DNA of 57,450 bases from Oscillospiraceae bacterium (lineage in GTDB: Bacteria; Bacillota; Clostridia; Oscillospirales; Oscillospiraceae). The position numbers and the translations under genes are program-made. This document shows, piece by piece, positions 53,884 to 57,450 of this stretch. Under the pieces are notes generated by a model, which was not told the origin of the DNA, did no database searches, and worked only from the letters and a program-made list of their open reading frames with translations. The DNA lies in assembly GCA_017445875.1 (NCBI GenBank), contig JAFSRZ010000022.1, positions 1 to 57,450 of the forward strand, written 5' to 3'. Every line of letters starts with the position of its first letter. The stretch's first letter is position 1.

Positions 53884-54357
53884 TCACACGTCCTCAATGT
53901 CGGTGATGTCCTCTACCTTGGCAATATTCGCAAGCAACCCGGCATAACGGCGCATATTCAACTGTAATTCCGACAGTTCCCGCCGGAACATTTTACAGTA
54001 TTCCGTGTCAGAAAACGCGCCTTTCAGGCTTAACTTGTGCCATTTCGCCGTAAACGGGCGGACAATCTGGTTTAACACGACCACGGCAATTTTACTGAAT
54101 CCCGGCGCTTTCCGTCCGTATTCCACCAGAATTTTCCGCGTTACGCCGAAAAGATTGTATACGCTGTCCAGCGCGGTTTTTTCGTCGCCGTCCTCGTCGG
54201 GGAGTTTCTGCGTCAAAATCGTGGTAATCAGGTACACGTACATTTCCCATGCCGCGTTCTGGTCGTCCGGTTGCGCCTTAAATTCCGCCTGAACGAATTT
54301 CACATTCAGTTTCAGCGAGGTCAAGCCCCAGTTTTCAAATAAATCGCCAAATCTCAT
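53884..54357 (-). CDS. Unrecognised helical protein beside the TIR-like gene
   Basis: 157 residues, all-helical by composition, with no family I know (LKLNVKFVQAEFKAQPDDQN, KILVEYGRKAPGFSKIAVVV, LSELQLNMRRYAGLLANIA). Soluble, without signal or membrane segments. Its stop is 1 base from that of the TIR-like gene (convergent), and it follows the SLATT-like gene on the same strand after a terminator. It could be an accessory or antidote of the neighbours (inference). GAAAGGCGG precedes the ATG. Confidence 0.7.
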   Translation of the reverse strand: MRFGDLFENWGLTSLKLNVKFVQAEFKAQPDDQNAAWEMYVYLITTILTQKLPDEDGDEKTALDSVYNLFGVTRKILVEYGRKAPGFSKIAVVVLNQIVRPFTAKWHKLSLKGAFSDTEYCKMFRRELSELQLNMRRYAGLLANIAKVEDITDIEDV

Positions 54358-54436
54358 TTTGAAATTCCGCCTTTCTGTGTTGTCCGACTAAGGATGATAT
54401 GCCCGGAAACAGATAGTTTCATTCCGGCATTTTTTG

Positions 54437-54484
54437 AAAATCCGCTTTCCCCTCCCCGACGACAGAGGAGGGAAAGCGGATTTT
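54437..54484 (-). terminator. Strong terminator after the SLATT-like gene
   Basis: Long inverted repeat: AAAATCCGCTTTCC (from 54437) with GGAAAGCGGATTTT (to 54484), extended by CCTCC/GGAGG around a CGACGACAG loop. TTTT flanks occur in both directions. It separates the 501- and 157-residue genes. Confidence 0.8.
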
Positions 54485-54498
54485 ACATGGAGTATCGG

Positions 54499-56004
54499 TT
54501 ATGTTTTCTGTAAAATGGTCGTCCATCCGCCGTGTTCTTTGGAAAGCGTATCTTCGCAGACGTTCACCAGCAGGACGTTCAAATCTTCTGCCGACATATT
54601 GTTGTGAGAAAATACGCCCGCCTGATTGAAATAGCAGTACAGGGTGTGAATGAGGGTTTCACGGGTTGTCTGATAGGTAAGCCACAAATCGCGGTAATTG
54701 TGGAGGGCAATATAGGCGTTAATTCCCGTGACAGAAGCGCCTAAAAAGGCAATAATGACCTTGACAGCGGTGCTGTTCGCGCCCACAGAAAAAACGGGAA
54801 TCAAAGCCCCCAGAAGAATCGTAGCTGCCATCAGGCGAAAATACATCGTCCGGTATTGCGTCACTTTCTTTCCGTACCACACCATTTGAGGGAGTACGCG
54901 GTCAAGCAGATAATTCCGGGTTTCCTCGTCGTCAATCTGCATGACACGTTTCCGGATTGCGGCGTCTCTGGCACTGCTTGACGATGACGGGGGATTGTCG
55001 TCCGATTGTTCGACATGTTCGGCGCTGTCGGCACGTGTGCGGAGCGCGTCTTTCAGGCGGTCAAACACCTTGAAGCGGAATTTCGGTTTCTTTTCCTGTT
55101 CCCGCGATTGGGTGTCGGCATGCGCGGACGAACCGCGGTGAACGCCCAGCGTAATTTCCTTCGTTTCCATAGTAAGTTTCTCCATCTCTGTGACTTCTTC
55201 TGATTCCGGCTCGTCCGCGTCAAATGTCCAGAAGTCGTCCGCCTCGTCCGTCTCCTCTTCTTCGACGGTTTCCGGTTCCGGCGTCGCGGAATCATCGACT
55301 GTCTCTGGCGCGGCGTTGTTGGTGTCCGGCGCGTCGGCGGACACCTCCGGCGTTACATCGTTGTCGACGGGTGTTTCCGGCGTTTTGGCGCTGTCGGATG
55401 TTTCCGGCGTCGCGTCGCTGTCGGATGTTTCCGGGGTATCGGCGGGTTCGGACGCTTCCGGGGTGTCGGCGGCCTCGGATACCGGTGCTTCCGGCGTCGC
55501 GGCGGACGCTTCCGGTGTCTCGACTGACACTTCCTGTGTCTCCGCGCTGTCGGCGGGTTCGGACGCGTCCGCGTTGGTCTCCGGTTCGACGCTCTCCGCG
55601 TCGGATGTGTCGACGCTCTCCGCGTCACTGTCTGCGGCTTCGACACCGTTCGCGTCACTGTCAACGGCTTCAACGCTTTCCGCGTCCGACACTTCGGCGG
55701 GTTCGTCCGGCGTGGCGTCGGCGTCCGATTTCGTCACGGCTTCGGCGTTGTCCGTGTCCGTCACAGTTCCGGCGTTGTCTGTATCCGTCACGGCTCCGGC
55801 GTTGTCCGTGTCCGGCGCTGGAACGGTGTCAACGGGCGTTTCCGGTGTCGCGGCGGCGTCCGGCGTTTCGGCGGGTTCCTCCGCCTTGGACAGTTCCACC
55901 GCCTTCGACGCGGGAATGTAATCCTCCCCCACGCGGTCAAACGCCGCCTTTGCGCGGTCAAACGCGCTCTTTTCCGGTTCCGGGGCGCGGTTCTTCTTTC
56001 CCAT
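54499..56004 (-). CDS. DUF4231/SLATT-like two-TM protein with long acidic repetitive N-terminus
   Basis: 501 residues. Residues 1-45 are basic/helical. About 45-260 is a low-complexity Glu/Asp/Ala/Thr/Ser/Pro region with many ETPE, DNA and AESVE-type repeats. A linker follows, then a C-terminal DUF4231-like domain (about 363-501): VWYGKKVTQYRTMYFRLMAA, two helices (ATILLGALIPVFSV and VIIAFLGASVTGINAYIAL), then YRDLWLTYQTTRETLIHTLY. SLATT/DUF4231 proteins are predicted pore-forming effectors of nucleotide-triggered defence. AAGGAGG precedes the ATG. Confidence 0.78.
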   Translation of the reverse strand: MGKKNRAPEPEKSAFDRAKAAFDRVGEDYIPASKAVELSKAEEPAETPDAAATPETPVDTVPAPDTDNAGAVTDTDNAGTVTDTDNAEAVTKSDADATPDEPAEVSDAESVEAVDSDANGVEAADSDAESVDTSDAESVEPETNADASEPADSAETQEVSVETPEASAATPEAPVSEAADTPEASEPADTPETSDSDATPETSDSAKTPETPVDNDVTPEVSADAPDTNNAAPETVDDSATPEPETVEEEETDEADDFWTFDADEPESEEVTEMEKLTMETKEITLGVHRGSSAHADTQSREQEKKPKFRFKVFDRLKDALRTRADSAEHVEQSDDNPPSSSSSARDAAIRKRVMQIDDEETRNYLLDRVLPQMVWYGKKVTQYRTMYFRLMAATILLGALIPVFSVGANSTAVKVIIAFLGASVTGINAYIALHNYRDLWLTYQTTRETLIHTLYCYFNQAGVFSHNNMSAEDLNVLLVNVCEDTLSKEHGGWTTILQKT

Positions 56005-56077
56005 AGCGCTGAGGCCTCCTTAACGAATTATTCCGGCTGTCCGGCTATGCGTCCCGTCCCGGTGGTTTCCGGTTCCC

Positions 56078-56107
56078 AGTATACCGCATATCCCGGAAGC
56101 AAATCAA
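56078..56107 (-). promoter_or_regulatory. Promoter for the SLATT-like gene
   Basis: Minus strand: -35 TTGATT (56102-56107), 18-bp spacer, -10 TATACT (56078-56083). Confidence 0.55.
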
Positions 56108-56163
56108 CAAACAAAGGGCTACAAATTGACAACGAAAAGCGAAAAATGGTAACAAATGTCAAA

Positions 56164-57066
56164 TCACAGGAAACCGTCCTCGGCGTCGGGGTCAGGTTCC
56201 GCCCGCACGCTGTCCGCCGGGGAATCTTCGCCCGGTACGAGCGATTCCCAATACTGCCCATACTGCCCGTACGGCGTCGCGGACGGCGTAAAGCCCGCGT
56301 TCGTAAAGAGTTCGGCGGCGTCGGGGCCGGTCAGATATTCCAGAAACGCCATTGCCGCCAGCGGGCGTCTGCTCTCCGACAGCACCGCCGCCGAGTACAC
56401 AATATCCCCCGTCATGAACGCGTCCGCCGTCTCAATGATGTCCAGCCCGTCGGCGTCCGTACGGTAGACTATGCCGCCGTCCACCATGTCGGCGCGGATA
56501 CGCGTCACGGTCTCTTTCGCGTCCAGCGCGTACGAGACACAGCGCGACAACGCGGCTTTGTTCAGGGAGTGATACGAAAACAGTTTCTGCGTGTACGCGC
56601 CCAACGGGTCGCCAATATTCGCCGCCGCGAGCCGTACGCCCCTCTGACGAATCAGGGACGCCATGTGGGCGAAACTCCGTATCTTGCGCGGATTCCCGTC
56701 CGGCACTGCCAGCACCAGACGATTTTCGAGAAACTTCACGCGGCTGTTGTCCGACACGAAGCCGCCATTGTCGAGCGCGTCCATGATTGTGTCCGACGCC
56801 GACACAAACAAGTCACAGTCCGCGCCGTCCCGGACACGCGTCAGGAGTGCCGACGACGAGCCGAACTGAAACCGTAACCGGATTCCCGGATAAGCGTCCC
56901 GATAGTGTTCGGCGAGCGTCCGGCATATATCGGACAGCGACGAGTCGGCGAAAACCGTCAATTCCACATTCCGAAGCTCTTGGAAGGTCTCAACGCCGTT
57001 TCTGTCCGCGCCGCCGCAGGCCGACAGCAACAGAAACGGACAGAGTAACAGCCACAATCTTTTCAT
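56164..57066 (-). CDS. modA: ModA-like molybdate/oxyanion-binding lipoprotein
   Basis: 300 residues. A lipoprotein signal (MKRLWLLLCPFLLLSAC, lipobox LSAC) leads to a type II periplasmic-binding domain: ELTVFADSSLSDICRTLAEH, FQFGSSSALLTRVRDGADCDLF and VFVSASD-like SASDTIMDALD, ending with PLAAMAFLEYLTGPDAAELF. Molybdate is the usual ligand of such proteins. The ATG at 57066 follows GGTGGGGAA. ModB/ModC are not in the window, so specificity is provisional. The C-terminal tail is Asp/Glu/Pro-rich. Confidence 0.85.
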   Translation of the reverse strand: MKRLWLLLCPFLLLSACGGADRNGVETFQELRNVELTVFADSSLSDICRTLAEHYRDAYPGIRLRFQFGSSSALLTRVRDGADCDLFVSASDTIMDALDNGGFVSDNSRVKFLENRLVLAVPDGNPRKIRSFAHMASLIRQRGVRLAAANIGDPLGAYTQKLFSYHSLNKAALSRCVSYALDAKETVTRIRADMVDGGIVYRTDADGLDIIETADAFMTGDIVYSAAVLSESRRPLAAMAFLEYLTGPDAAELFTNAGFTPSATPYGQYGQYWESLVPGEDSPADSVRAEPDPDAEDGFL

Positions 57067-57126
57067 GTTCCCCACCGTTTCCCATTCTATGGAAGTTCCG
57101 TCAGCGGAATGACCGCTTTTCGCGCT

Positions 57127-57155
57127 ATTATACACGTATCCGCTTGAAATTGCAA
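57127..57155 (-). promoter_or_regulatory. Promoter for the modA-like gene
   Basis: Minus strand: -35 TTGCAA (57150-57155), 17-bp spacer, -10 TATAAT (57127-57132). Confidence 0.75.
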
Positions 57156-57222
57156 GAGATTCGTAACTTTTGCGCGGATTCGGCGTGTTTCATAAAAGCG
57201 TCCCGCGTTTTTATGGAAAGCG

Positions 57223-57450
57223 TCAAGAAATGCCGCCGTCCCGCAGAACACCTGCGCGCTTCAGCGCAAGCGCCAAGGCCGGAATCAGCACAATGTGCAG
57301 AATGATACCCGGTACCGCGTTCGTGACCGCGCCCGCCAGAAACGCCGAAAACGGGAATGTGGAGCCGCTCAGCCCCGCCAGCACGAACCGCGCCGCGCCC
57401 CACACCAGACTCCCCACCACCATGCCACACAACAGCGTAACATAGAGAAA
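57223..57450 (-). CDS. ECF-transporter S component, C-terminal part (runs off window)
   Basis: At least 75 residues, 5' end outside the window. Hydrophobic C-terminal helices with FLAGAVTNAVPGIILHIVLI and a final ALALKRAGVL match the end of energy-coupling-factor substrate-binding (S) components for vitamins. The ligand cannot be told from this fragment. It lies upstream of the modA-like gene on the same strand, but the latter has its own promoter. Confidence 0.7.
   Translation of the reverse strand, partial: FLYVTLLCGMVVGSLVWGAARFVLAGLSGSTFPFSAFLAGAVTNAVPGIILHIVLIPALALALKRAGVLRDGGIS

Noticed and set aside
55190..56877. Long plus-strand Ser/Val/Arg-rich open frames opposite the SLATT-like and modA-like genes
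   Set aside because: Low-complexity mirror of the repetitive acidic region and of modA; no ribosome site, while the minus-strand frames carry real domains.

Overview
The window comes from a high-GC, Gram-positive Firmicute, most likely an uncultured Oscillospirales (Clostridia) relative. The support is the Asp23/Gls24-nusB-xseA-xseB-ispA cluster, a ylxM-ffh-rpsP-khpA operon, lipobox lipoproteins, frequent TTG/GTG starts with strong Shine-Dalgarno sequences, and no outer-membrane genes. No rRNA, tRNA, transposase, integrase or cas gene was seen.

Layout. 0.3-9.7 kb (+ strand) is housekeeping: thiI, cinA, Asp23, nusB, xseAB, ispA, a secreted InlB-type repeat protein and ruvCAB. 10-17 kb holds a lipoprotein gene whose 3' end has been amplified into a 27-bp tandem repeat, three small genes, a minus-strand envelope/sugar-nucleotide cluster (LbH protein, glmM, VanZ-like, small export protein, rfbA) and a ZIP transporter. 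17.3-25.6 kb (+) is a sugar-type ABC transporter (binding protein, two permeases, double ATPase) followed by an amidohydrolase, a 2-hydroxyacid dehydrogenase and an FGGY kinase: an uptake-plus-catabolism locus of unknown substrate. Inside it lies a duplicated gene 3' end enclosing one solitary CRISPR-like repeat.

25.6-39.1 kb (-) is the main candidate for an undescribed system. Ten tightly coupled genes encode a DUF697-like membrane protein, a patatin phospholipase, a coiled-coil protein, a 1017-residue Hsp70/actin-fold ATPase, a HerA/DUF87-type ATPase, three proteins I do not recognise (one with 48-bp in-frame repeats) and two BrxC/BrxD (DUF2791)-like P-loop ATPases. Start/stop overlaps tie most of them together, and there is one promoter at the head and one internal promoter. 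The gene content does not match any named defence or secretion system I can recall. A role in phage defence or membrane quality control is inference only.

39-57 kb: an acyl-CoA synthetase, a pentahaem nitrite reductase (nrfA) with its ResB/CcsA haem-ligation system, a membrane diguanylate cyclase fused to a PTS fructose-type EIIC, a metallophosphoesterase, the khpA-rpsP-ffh-ylxM operon, a non-coding stretch with dispersed palindromes and a possible small RNA, a Cro-like regulator, gapA, a TIR-like protein beside an unknown gene and a DUF4231/SLATT-like membrane protein (a second possible defence locus), a ModA-like lipoprotein and the 3' end of an ECF-transporter S component.

Dispersed double-hairpin elements recur in intergenic regions. 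All family assignments are from reading the sequences, with no database search.
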